From Planctomycetota bacterium (GTDB lineage: Bacteria > Planctomycetota > PUPC01 > JABMSA01): DNA of 8,723 bases. This document shows, in pieces, positions 1-6,485 of this stretch (its first letter is position 1; each line of letters starts with the position of its first letter). The notes beneath the pieces are model-generated. The model was not told the DNA's origin. It was given only the letters and a program-made list of their open reading frames with translations, and did not search any database. A program made the position numbers and the translations under genes. The stretch covers positions 1-8,723 of the forward strand of contig JABMSA010000721.1 in NCBI GenBank assembly GCA_013202185.1, written 5' to 3'.

Positions 1-1284
1 ATCTCGGGCGCTCCCGAGGACCTCATCGCAAGTGCAAGGGCGGCGTGCGACGGTGCCACGATGGTAGCCGTTGCCGCCGGCAGCAACGGCACGGCGCATT
101 CTGCCGATTTCACTCTTACCCTCCCCGACAATCTGCATCGCCTTGCCGAGATTCTGTCCGAGAGTTGTCCGGCAGCCGGCGAGATCGTCTCTGAGCGCAG
201 GCTCGAGCAGAAGCTCGCCGACGCGCAGCAGAAGATGCAGGACGTGCTCGATCAGCTCACGGAGGGGGTGGCGGTTGTCGATGCCGACGGCAGGATCGTT
301 CGGGTGAACCGGAAGCTGGTGGAGATTTACGGTGCGCCGGACGCTTCGGCGTTTCTTGGGCGTGCTTGCCACCAGGCGCTGTGGGGCCGCTTGCAGCCCT
401 GCGAGACGTGCCCGAGGCTGTGCGGCGGGGAGTCCCTCGACGAGAGCAGAGAGCTGGATGTGGGTGGTCGCTCGCTGTGCCTCGATGTTTGGGCGGCGAC
501 GCTGGAGGCGGGGCGCGGCGGCGCTATTGGCATGATCGAATCGATCCGCGACGCCACGCCCAGGCTGAAGCTCGAGGCGAATCTGCTGGAATCGGAGAAG
601 ATGAAGGTGGTGGGCGTGATGGCGGCCCGCCTGGCGCACGAGCTTCGTAACCCGATAACAATCATAAACGCCACGGCCGAATGCTGCCTCGAGACGCAGG
701 ACAACCCCGAGCTTGAGGAGGCGTTTTCGAGCATACTCAACGCTACCGGGCAGGCCGAGAAGATCATCCGCGATCTGTTGAGCTTCGCGGGGCCGGCGCC
801 GGACCGGTTCGAGCTGGTTTCGGTGCGCGAATTGGTTAAGACGACGACGAACATGATCAGCGCGCAGTGCCGCAAGCGCCGCGTAAAACTTGCCATTGCC
901 CTCCCCCACCGCCTGCCGACGATAAACGCCGACCGCAGCCGCCTGCAGCAGGCGCTCGTGAATTTCATGCTCAACGGCATCGAGGCTATGCGACCCGGCG
1001 GCACGCTCACCGTCACGGCCGGCCAGGCGGGAGAGGCGGCCGTCGAGATGCGCATTACCGATACAGGCAGCGGAATGACGTCGGAGGAGCTGGAACGGGT
1101 TTTCGAGCTTTTCTTCACTACCAAGCCCGACGGCGTAGGGCTCGGAATGGCCAACGCAAGAAAGATCGTGAAGGCCCACCAAGGAAAGGTGGAGCTGCAG
1201 AGCAGCCCCGGCACAGGCACAACGGTTGCGATCGTTCTGCCGGCCGCCCAGCGTGTGCGTGACGCGGCCGTTGCAACAGCATAG
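1..1284 (+). CDS. PAS-domain sensor histidine kinase (5' partial)
   Basis: Sensor kinase that autophosphorylates on His and passes the phosphate to the regulator encoded just downstream. Residues are numbered from the ATG at 61. A PAS domain spans about 58-165 and carries a Cys cluster (C103, C114, C117, C121). HisKA follows with H193 in AHELRNP as phosphoacceptor. The HATPase has its N box at N305, DTGSGM at 334-339, FFTTKP at 351-356 and GVGLGM at 358-363 (usually GTGLGL). No membrane helix is visible, so it looks cytosolic. The frame is open to base 1 and the ATG at 61 has no Shine-Dalgarno, so the true start is probably outside the window. The 20 codons before it plus about 35 after resemble the end of a SIS sugar-isomerase-like domain, which is an inference. 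It ends in TAG at 1282-1284. Kinase identity is certain; ligand and N-terminus are not. Confidence 0.94.
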   Translation: MSGAPEDLIASARAACDGATMVAVAAGSNGTAHSADFTLTLPDNLHRLAEILSESCPAAGEIVSERRLEQKLADAQQKMQDVLDQLTEGVAVVDADGRIVRVNRKLVEIYGAPDASAFLGRACHQALWGRLQPCETCPRLCGGESLDESRELDVGGRSLCLDVWAATLEAGRGGAIGMIESIRDATPRLKLEANLLESEKMKVVGVMAARLAHELRNPITIINATAECCLETQDNPELEEAFSSILNATGQAEKIIRDLLSFAGPAPDRFELVSVRELVKTTTNMISAQCRKRRVKLAIALPHRLPTINADRSRLQQALVNFMLNGIEAMRPGGTLTVTAGQAGEAAVEMRITDTGSGMTSEELERVFELFFTTKPDGVGLGMANARKIVKAHQGKVELQSSPGTGTTVAIVLPAAQRVRDAAVATA

Positions 1285-1297
1285 GAAAGGCGCAAGG

Positions 1298-2695
1298 ATG
1301 CCACGGAAAGTCCAACCGGTGAGGGCGAACGGCGAGCGGCCGCACGTGTTGGTGATCGATAACGACCCCGAGATATGCCGCTGCCTCGAGAGGTGCCTTG
1401 CGCTTCTCGAGTGCGACGCCGAATCATGCACCGCCGGCGCCGCAGGCATCGCGAAGCTCGAACAGGAACGTTTCCACGTCGTTATCACCGATCTTGCCAT
1501 GCCGGGTATGAACGGCATCGAAGTGGTGAGGGCGGTGAGGCGGGTGGCGCCGGGCACCCCCCCCATCGTGTTGACGGGGCACGCCACCATCGCGAGCGCA
1601 GTTGAGGCCGTCCAGGCCGGCGCGGCGGATTATCTCACCAAGCCGTTCAAGCTCGAAGACATTCGGATGACCATCGACAAGGCGCTTAGGCCACCCCCAC
1701 CGGCCGCCGAGCCGGTAGATGCTTTCGCCGGGGGCCTGGTCGGCCGCAGCCAGTCGATGATGAATCTCCGCGCACAGATCGAGCAGGTGGCGATAGTGGC
1801 GTCGACGGTGCTCATCCACGGAGAGACCGGCGTCGGCAAGGAGCTGGTGGCCAAGGCGATACACGGCCACAGCGAGCGCCGAATGCGGCCGTTTGTGGCG
1901 GTCAATTGCGGCGCCATCGATGCCAACCTCCTCAGCAACGAGCTGTTTGGGCACGAAAAAGAAGGGTTCACCGGGGCCGAAAAAACCAAGCCCGGCCACA
2001 TCGAGGCCGCCGGGCAAGGCACGTTGTTTCTCGATGAGATTTCGGAGACGTCGCCGTCGTTTCAAACGGCGCTGCTGCGCGTGCTGCAAGAGCGCGAAAT
2101 CGTGCGCGTAGGAGGCGTGCGCCCTGTCAAGGTGGGCTTCCGGCTGATCGCCGCCACAAACAAGGACCTCGCCGGGCTCGTGAAGGAAGCAAAATTCCGC
2201 CAGGATCTCTATTACCGGCTCAACGTGGTGTCGCTTACGGCGCCGCCGTTGCGCGAGCACCCGGAAGACATCCCCGAGCTTGTGGAGCATTTCATCAGGA
2301 AGCACCAGGCGGCGGTCAACAAGAAGATCTCGGGCATAAACCCACAGGCGATGGCACTGCTGACGGACCACACCTGGCCGGGCAACATCCGCCAGCTCGA
2401 GCACACAATCGAACGGGCCATGGTGCTCACGACCGGCTCGGAGATCGAGGCCCGCGACCTGCCCGCCGAAGTGACGTGCTGCGACGACCCGGCCGATCCG
2501 GCGAGCTATTTCGAGGAGCCGTTCAGGGAGGCGAAGAACGGTTTCGAGCGCGCCTACCTCGAGACAGTACTGCGCCAATCGAACGGAAACGTCTCGGAGG
2601 CAGCCCGCCGTGCCGAAGTTGCCCGCCCGTATTTCCACCAGCGCATCCGCAAGTACGCGATCAACCCCGACCAGTTCCGAAACGCATCGCCGTAG
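1298..2695 (+). CDS. NtrC-family sigma-54-dependent response regulator
   Basis: Transcriptional activator, 465 residues, the partner of the upstream kinase. The receiver domain (about 16-130) has acidic D21/D23, phosphoacceptor D65 in TDLAMPG, T93 and K115. The AAA+ domain (about 147-378) has Walker A GETGVGKE (175-182), Walker B FLDEI with D246/E247, candidate Arg fingers R301/R307 and sensor 2 in WPGNIRQLE (R365). A Fis-type helix-turn-helix lies at about 429-455. The L1 loop that touches sigma-54 reads EGFTGA (222-227) rather than GAFTGA, keeping the key F and T. The following segment has I235 where FExA normally has Phe. I chose the ATG at 1298 because AGGAAAGG (1283-1290) overlaps the kinase stop and sits 7 bases ahead; a longer frame from 1226 would overlap the kinase gene. 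The 13-base gap indicates co-transcription. The helix-turn-helix recognition helix is unusual (VARPYFHQRI), so the target operator is unknown. Confidence 0.96.
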   Translation: MPRKVQPVRANGERPHVLVIDNDPEICRCLERCLALLECDAESCTAGAAGIAKLEQERFHVVITDLAMPGMNGIEVVRAVRRVAPGTPPIVLTGHATIASAVEAVQAGAADYLTKPFKLEDIRMTIDKALRPPPPAAEPVDAFAGGLVGRSQSMMNLRAQIEQVAIVASTVLIHGETGVGKELVAKAIHGHSERRMRPFVAVNCGAIDANLLSNELFGHEKEGFTGAEKTKPGHIEAAGQGTLFLDEISETSPSFQTALLRVLQEREIVRVGGVRPVKVGFRLIAATNKDLAGLVKEAKFRQDLYYRLNVVSLTAPPLREHPEDIPELVEHFIRKHQAAVNKKISGINPQAMALLTDHTWPGNIRQLEHTIERAMVLTTGSEIEARDLPAEVTCCDDPADPASYFEEPFREAKNGFERAYLETVLRQSNGNVSEAARRAEVARPYFHQRIRKYAINPDQFRNASP

Positions 2696-2812
2696 CCACT
2701 GCGGCGGGAGGCGTCAGCCCAAGTTCGGCAGTTGAGGCGCGTTCTTCACGACCTCATGAGAGTATAGTTGTTTCCCTGGTTTTTACACCTGTTCGCGAAC
2801 ACGGTGACGTAT

Positions 2813-2879
2813 TTGTAGAGACGTCCCGGTGGGGCGTCTCAGGTCTCAGGGGAGACGGGCCACCGGCCCGTCTCTACAA
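2813..2879. repeat. Twin-hairpin palindromic element (REP/MITE-like)
   Basis: A 67-bp element bounded by a perfect 11-bp inverted repeat, TTGTAGAGACG (2813-2823) and CGTCTCTACAA (2869-2879). Inside are two 23-nt hairpins. The left one (2818-2840) has a 10-bp stem with one G-T wobble and loop GGT. The right one (2852-2874) has a perfect 10-bp stem, GAGACGGGCC/GGCCCGTCTC, and loop ACC. The two hairpins are related copies and the whole unit folds on itself. This is the form of dispersed intergenic REP/BIME or MITE-like elements. No transposase is nearby and only one copy is in the window, so mobility is an inference. Confidence 0.75.
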
Positions 2880-2897
2880 TGCCATCGGGCGCCGGGG

Positions 2898-2918
2898 ACG
2901 CCTGCCTGTTCCAGGCGT
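2898..2918. repeat. Small perfect hairpin
   Basis: ACGCCTG (2898-2904) and CAGGCGT (2912-2918) form a perfect 7-bp stem around a 7-base loop, 19 bases after the twin-hairpin element. No U-tract follows, so it is not a classic terminator. It could belong to the same dispersed element or be a 5'-UTR structure of the hydrolase gene. Confidence 0.5.
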
Positions 2919-3074
2919 GACATCTGGCCTGTGACTCTCGGAATACATAGGTGACCGTCCCTAGTTGTCCAGCGGAGCCATCTGGTTCTATCGAGTTGGG
3001 TGACCGGGAAACCGCAGATACTGATGATCGGTGTTGCGTTCCTGCCGAAATATCGGCTGAAAATATCAAACATG

Positions 3075-3082
3075 AAAGGAGA
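3075..3082 (+). promoter_or_regulatory. Ribosome binding site that decides a TTG start
   Basis: AAAGGAGA lies 6 bases before TTG at 3089, the ideal distance. The ATG at 3072 just ahead of it is in another frame, and the in-frame upstream codons back to 2951 have no comparable signal. The first recognisable part of the protein (ALRLGWRIG) begins about ten residues after this TTG, which supports it as the start. Confidence 0.8.
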
Positions 3083-3088
3083 CAGGCC

Positions 3089-5137
3089 TTGTCGCGAGAT
3101 CAGACAACCAAAACGAATGCGTTGCGTCTTGGCTGGCGGATTGGCGTACCCACGTATGAAACCGATGAGTCGTTTGCCGGGCTGCTGCAATTCCTCGTGG
3201 CGAACAAGGCGATTGTGGACGAGGTATCGTTCTTCGAGACGATCACGCATCACCTGTACTTGCCGCTGGAAGTGTTCGCCACCCGTGCCGCTGTGTTGAA
3301 GCGTCGCATTGCCGCGCTGAAAGAAGCCGGCATCAGCGCCGGGATCAATGTCCTATGCACCATCGGCCACATAAACGAGGGCTGGGATTACATGCCCTTG
3401 CTTCCGTTTCAGGCAATGGTGGGGCACGACGGCGCGGTGTCGAAGAGCTGCGCCTGCCCGAACACGCCTGAGTTCAAGGCGTACATCCGCCAAAAGTACC
3501 AACTGATGGCCGGCGCAGGCCCAGACTTCATCTGGGTGGATGATGATATCCGCATGCATCATCACGGCGTGGGCTTCGGCTGCTTCTGCCCAACCTGTAT
3601 GGACCTGTTCTCGCGGAGGACCGGCCGCGCCTGGATGCGCGAAACGCTCGTGACTGCGTTCAATGATCCGAATGGTCTTGAACGGCGCCAGGCGTGGGTC
3701 AACCAGAACGTTCAGGTTCTGCAAACGCTGATGCAGGATGTGAGGGAGGCGATACGCGGGGTCAATCCCGGCATCGTGATCGGCCTGATGACCGCCGGCC
3801 CAGGTTGGACGACCTATTCCGGGCAGGATATTCCGGCTTGGCTGGCCGCGCTCGACGCCACCAAGGTCCGGCCCGGTGGCGGGTTCTACTCTGACGAACA
3901 GCCATTCGAGATGTATGGGAAGGCATTGGAGGTCGGCCGCCAGCTTGTCGGCTGTCATGCGAAAGTCAATGATAGGCAATACGAACTGGAGAACTTCCCC
4001 TACAGCGCGCTCAGCAAGGCGGTCACCAGCGTCATCAATGAATGCACACTCGCCCTGGCGGCTGGCTGCAACGGCATTGCTTTCAACGCGATTGGCGCCC
4101 TCACCGGCCCCTGGCTGTCGGAACGTAAGCCGCTGATGGAGCGGGTGAATGCCACACGGCGGATGTGGGAGATTCTCGTTCAGCACGCAGGCAATTATCC
4201 GCTGACAGGGCTGTATCCGGTCTGGGACAAAGGCCTCACCGCGCGCCGACAGGTCCGCCAGGGCGATACCTGGCTGAATTCGAACCAATGGCACCTCTAT
4301 GACATCACCCGCCCGCAATTGTTGAGCGAACTGGGCTTGGCATTGGCGGTCGAGCCAAGTGTGGGGACGATTCTGTCCGGCAGAGTCGCCGAGATCTACA
4401 GCGACAAGGAACTGACGAAGCTGCTTTCCGGCGGCGTCATCATGGACACCCGTGCGCTCGATGTGCTGGCGGAGCGAGGACTCGCCGATCTGGCCGGCGT
4501 GCGTCTGGCGCATGCCTACGACAATGGGGTCAAGGAGACCCTGACCGACGATCCGCTCAACGGCGTCTATGCCGGGCAGGATCGTTGCGCGAGTATAGAG
4601 TTTTGGGGTGACGGCAAAGGGCTGGGCGACATGCTCGAAGTCACGGCTCCCGGGGTGCGCGTGCTGGCCAACATGCGGACGTATCTGAACAAGACCTACG
4701 GGCCATGCATGACCGCCTTCGAGAACCGGCTTGGCGGCCGGGTGGTCGTGGCGGGCTACGGCCCGTGGATGTACCTGGGGTCCACTGCCAAACGGGAGCA
4801 ACTGCTCAATGTGGCCGACTGGGTTGCGAAGGGACAATTGCCGCTGCGTGTCCGCGAAGTGATCAGACTGGTGCCGCTGGTCCGGCTTTCCGCTGACCGC
4901 AAGCACGGCGCAGTGGTTCTGCTCAACGCCGGCGCCGACACCATCGCCGAAGCAACGGTTGATCTGCGCATCGACACCGACGCTGTGGCGCTATTGTCCT
5001 CCGACGGTCAGTGTCGGAAACTCGCCACGCAGCCTGCCGAAGGAGGCTGTCGCCTGGCACTCGACCACATGCAGCCCTGGTCCACCACCATCCTATTGAT
5101 CGGCGGTAACCCGCGCACCTTACTACGGGATGCATAA
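3089..5137 (+). CDS. Putative glycoside hydrolase, GH42-like architecture
   Basis: A 682-residue protein with no signal peptide or membrane segment, so probably cytoplasmic. I read three parts. A TIM-barrel-like domain (about 12-385) contains FIWVDDD (147-153), HHHG (157-160) and a Cys cluster GCFCPTC (C165, C167, C170) reminiscent of the metal-binding loops of GH42-like enzymes; E301 in ENFPY is a possible catalytic acid. A class I amidotransferase-like domain (about 408-575) resembles the beta-galactosidase trimerisation domain. A small C-terminal beta-sandwich covers about 590-672. This order matches GH42-type beta-galactosidases and relatives, but overall identity to a characterised enzyme cannot be judged by eye, so substrate and even activity are unproven. 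Start is TTG at 3089 (see its ribosome binding site); stop is TAA. No transporter, regulator or second carbohydrate enzyme adjoins it, so no pathway can be assigned. Reading frame and codon use are clean throughout. Confidence 0.78.
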   Translation: MSRDQTTKTNALRLGWRIGVPTYETDESFAGLLQFLVANKAIVDEVSFFETITHHLYLPLEVFATRAAVLKRRIAALKEAGISAGINVLCTIGHINEGWDYMPLLPFQAMVGHDGAVSKSCACPNTPEFKAYIRQKYQLMAGAGPDFIWVDDDIRMHHHGVGFGCFCPTCMDLFSRRTGRAWMRETLVTAFNDPNGLERRQAWVNQNVQVLQTLMQDVREAIRGVNPGIVIGLMTAGPGWTTYSGQDIPAWLAALDATKVRPGGGFYSDEQPFEMYGKALEVGRQLVGCHAKVNDRQYELENFPYSALSKAVTSVINECTLALAAGCNGIAFNAIGALTGPWLSERKPLMERVNATRRMWEILVQHAGNYPLTGLYPVWDKGLTARRQVRQGDTWLNSNQWHLYDITRPQLLSELGLALAVEPSVGTILSGRVAEIYSDKELTKLLSGGVIMDTRALDVLAERGLADLAGVRLAHAYDNGVKETLTDDPLNGVYAGQDRCASIEFWGDGKGLGDMLEVTAPGVRVLANMRTYLNKTYGPCMTAFENRLGGRVVVAGYGPWMYLGSTAKREQLLNVADWVAKGQLPLRVREVIRLVPLVRLSADRKHGAVVLLNAGADTIAEATVDLRIDTDAVALLSSDGQCRKLATQPAEGGCRLALDHMQPWSTTILLIGGNPRTLLRDA

Positions 5138-5225
5138 TATGAGCTACACCCCCCTTCGCAGAATAGCGCCATTCGGCTGTTTGGATAGCCTGCGCTTGTA
5201 GTGGCCCGGGAATCTGTAGTGCAAA

Positions 5226-5243
5226 TTACTGACTCCGTAGTAA
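5226..5243. repeat. Short inverted repeat touching the ribosome binding site
   Basis: TTACT (5226-5230) and AGTAA (5239-5243) form a 5-bp inverted repeat with an 8-base spacer. The right arm overlaps AAGGA (5242-5246), the best Shine-Dalgarno candidate for the small gene that follows. GTAGT also occurs at 5198, 5216 and 5237. This could be an operator or a weak mRNA hairpin; it is short enough to be chance. Confidence 0.3.
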
Positions 5244-5262
5244 GGACGTACTCGAATGGAAC

Positions 5263-5529
5263 TTGGGAGCGGAGGAGAAGCTCACCTTCATCCGCCAAAT
5301 TGTCGAGGGTACTGCGCCGGCCCCTGCTGCGAAAGACAAGGTGGCACGGAAAGCTCCCGCCAAGCAGCGCAAGGCTGGAAAGCGGCGGGCAACAGGTGCA
5401 ACCCGCAAGGTGCAGCTCTGGGCGGAGTGCAAGAAGGCGGATCCCGAGAAGGTCAAGGGCCTCAACTACACTAGAGCCACAGCTCCGGAACTGGAGAAGT
5501 TCCTGGCCAAGGTTAGAAAAGCGAAGTAA
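5263..5529 (+). CDS. Small, highly basic Lys/Ala-rich protein
   Basis: An 88-residue unrecognised protein. It has 16 Lys, 8 Arg and 17 Ala against 9 acidic residues, giving a net charge near +15. A short N-terminal helix-like stretch (EEKLTFIRQIVEG) is followed by a disordered Ala/Pro/Lys/Arg tail with GKRRATG (about 39-45), then a folded-looking C-terminus (KVQLWAECKKADPEKVKGL, then PELEKFLAKVRK). The composition suggests a nucleic-acid-binding or nucleoid-associated protein, as in histone H1-like tails, but no family is identified. The start is uncertain. TTG at 5263 has only a weak signal, whereas ATG at 5256 lies 9 bases after AAGGA but is out of frame. Removing one T from CTTGGG would join that ATG to this frame as MELGAEEK. 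Hairpins and a terminator-like stem follow the TAA, supporting a real transcript end. It lies 125 bases after the hydrolase and could be co-transcribed. Confidence 0.5.
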   Translation: MGAEEKLTFIRQIVEGTAPAPAAKDKVARKAPAKQRKAGKRRATGATRKVQLWAECKKADPEKVKGLNYTRATAPELEKFLAKVRKAK

Positions 5530-5530
5530 T

Positions 5531-5561
5531 TGCAGGAGCCCGTAGGTAAGCGGCTCTTGCA
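5531..5561 (+). repeat. Hairpin directly after the small basic gene
   Basis: TGCAGGAGCC (5531-5540) pairs with GGCTCTTGCA (5552-5561) in a 10-bp stem with one G-U wobble and an 11-base loop, starting one base after the TAA. A second small stem, CCGTC/GACGG around an A-rich loop, follows at 5563-5578. There is no immediate U-tract, so these may protect the 3' end rather than terminate transcription. Confidence 0.5.
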
Positions 5562-5583
5562 TCCGTCAAAAACGACGGCCCCC

Positions 5584-5616
5584 AGCGGAAGGCGCTCTCG
5601 CGGTGTCTTCCGCTTT
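5584..5616 (+). terminator. Probable Rho-independent terminator
   Basis: AGCGGAAG (5584-5591) and CTTCCGCT (5607-5614) form a perfect 8-bp stem, with a small GCG/CGC stem inside the loop. The stem runs into a short pyrimidine tract (TTTCTC). The T-run is weak, but the position 55 bases after the small gene's stop fits a transcript end for that gene, possibly for the hydrolase too. Confidence 0.55.
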
Positions 5617-6147
5617 CTCATGCGGCAATGATGCCTGGCAGGCATGGGTATCCCTCCCAAGAACTCCGTCCTTGTTGATACCACGGCACTTACGTTCCTT
5701 GTTCGCTCATCCCTGATCGCCTGCCGCCCCCCGTTGACTCGACCGGAGCGCGAAGCGTGTCCTTCCTCACTGGCACAGCCCGGACTCCTGTCGTCTCCAG
5801 GCTGGATCGAGTTTTCGGGAGGGACAAGTGTTGGGCTTTCCTCTTGACCACTATATCCACGCGAGCAGCGGTTTCGTTAAGCGAGCAGATGAAACGGGGT
5901 TGTTAACCGGAGCCATTCCGATCATGGGTGTGAACGGGTACCAAGTGCGGGAAAGGTTTTGAGAGCCGGTTGCGATGCTCCTCGTGAGCACCTCAGCGGC
6001 GGCGGTCCGAAAGATGCCGAATCGGCCCAGTAGGCCGTTGTCTTGGCCTTTAGGCCGGCAGTGCGTGGCCGGTGACGGCCGTCCGGCTCCTTGCGAACCT
6101 GGAGAATCCCTATGGCTCTCCCTTCCCCGCCTGAACCCGTCCGACCG
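5617..6147. other. Gene-poor region with short palindromes
   Basis: No gene here can be supported with confidence. All three forward frames contain short, mutually exclusive protein-like runs. The best is a 44-codon frame from GTG at 5828 to TGA at 5962 with GGAGGG just ahead. Structural items are a near-perfect 15-bp palindrome ATGCCTGGCAGGCAT (5631-5645), a TGCTC/GAGCA stem near 5976-5990, and six GGCC motifs between 6024 and 6080, including the perfect palindrome GACGGCCGTC (6074-6083). It may be decayed coding DNA, a non-mobile repeat remnant or an unrecognised structured RNA; I cannot tell which. Confidence 0.4.
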
Positions 6148-6308
6148 TCAGGCAGCGTTCTGCTTGCGGATTTTCTTGTGTAGCTGCTCGGCAACGGCGT
6201 CACACACACGATCATGATGGTACCGATGCAGGCGTGGAAGCGGGCGGCTCCGGCAACGTTGCCGTTGTCGGCTTCCCAGTAGATCCTCAGCCGGGCGTTG
6301 ACGCTCAC
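6148..6308 (-). pseudogene. Frameshifted C-terminal coding remnant (minus strand)
   Basis: Read on the minus strand from a GTG at 6308, about 35 codons have almost all G/C third positions and look like real protein (RLRIYWEADNGN, then AARFHACIGTI). At the (CA)4 tract 6201-6209 the frame shifts. Dropping one CA unit continues it as VCDAVAEQLHKKIRKQNAA to a TGA at 6148-6150, a convincing basic C-terminus. Without that correction the frame runs on into implausible sequence to 5922. The same frame is open further upstream on the minus strand, to at least 6533, but codon bias weakens there and no start with a ribosome binding site is seen. I do not recognise the family. I read it as a decayed gene end, possibly from an old insertion; chance is not excluded. 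Confidence 0.4.
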
Positions 6309-6485
6309 AACGCAACCACTCGCCTTGTCAGAAAAGACCCGCTCGGAGAATCGGAATTCTTCTCTGCCGGCCCTGCAAGAGCCGGGTGGAATCTCACCGT
6401 GTTGGAGACTGACCGGCGCGAATAAGCGGCGTGAGGGGGTAAGGGTATTTCGGAAAGCAACCGGCTCAATAACCGGCCAAGGGCC

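Larger units (their letters stand above)
2696..3074. other. Intergenic region without a supported gene
   Basis: This stretch separates the two-component operon from the hydrolase gene. It holds the twin-hairpin element (2813-2879) and a further small hairpin (2898-2918), listed separately. The hydrolase frame is open from a GTG at 2951, but that stretch has no ribosome binding site and reads as poor protein (Cys/Asp/Glu-rich, no recognisable domain). I found no convincing sigma-70 or sigma-54 promoter: TATAGT at 2763-2768 lacks a well-spaced -35 box. No U-tract terminator follows the regulator gene, so the hairpins may act as 3'-end structures instead. Confidence 0.6.

Noticed and set aside
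327..2638. Long minus-strand frames opposite the kinase and regulator (327-1427 and 1424-2638)
   Set aside because: Both overlap genes with complete sets of family motifs on the plus strand, and they have Arg/Ser- or Arg/His-rich translations with no domains.
2476..2934. 152-codon plus-strand frame over the end of the regulator gene
   Set aside because: Its first half is out of frame with the regulator's helix-turn-helix and its second half is repeat DNA.
2696..3088. Sigma-54 promoter as a target of the regulator
   Set aside because: I looked for TGGCAC-N5-TTGCA-like sites in this and the other intergenic stretches. Only partial matches appeared, with the GC element missing or misplaced.
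3353..4906. 517-codon minus-strand frame opposite the hydrolase
   Set aside because: High-GC third positions on the plus strand create long antisense frames. The translation is His/Gln/Pro-rich without domain structure.
5820..6150. Group II intron or retroelement RNA
   Set aside because: GAGCCGGTTGCG near 5961 recalls the start of intron domain V, but the complementary 3' half is absent and no reverse transcriptase is present.
5644..6217. Short plus-strand frames at 5644-5847 and 5975-6217
   Set aside because: No ribosome binding site, biased Ser/Arg/Pro/Leu composition, no domain, and they sit in DNA without consistent codon bias.
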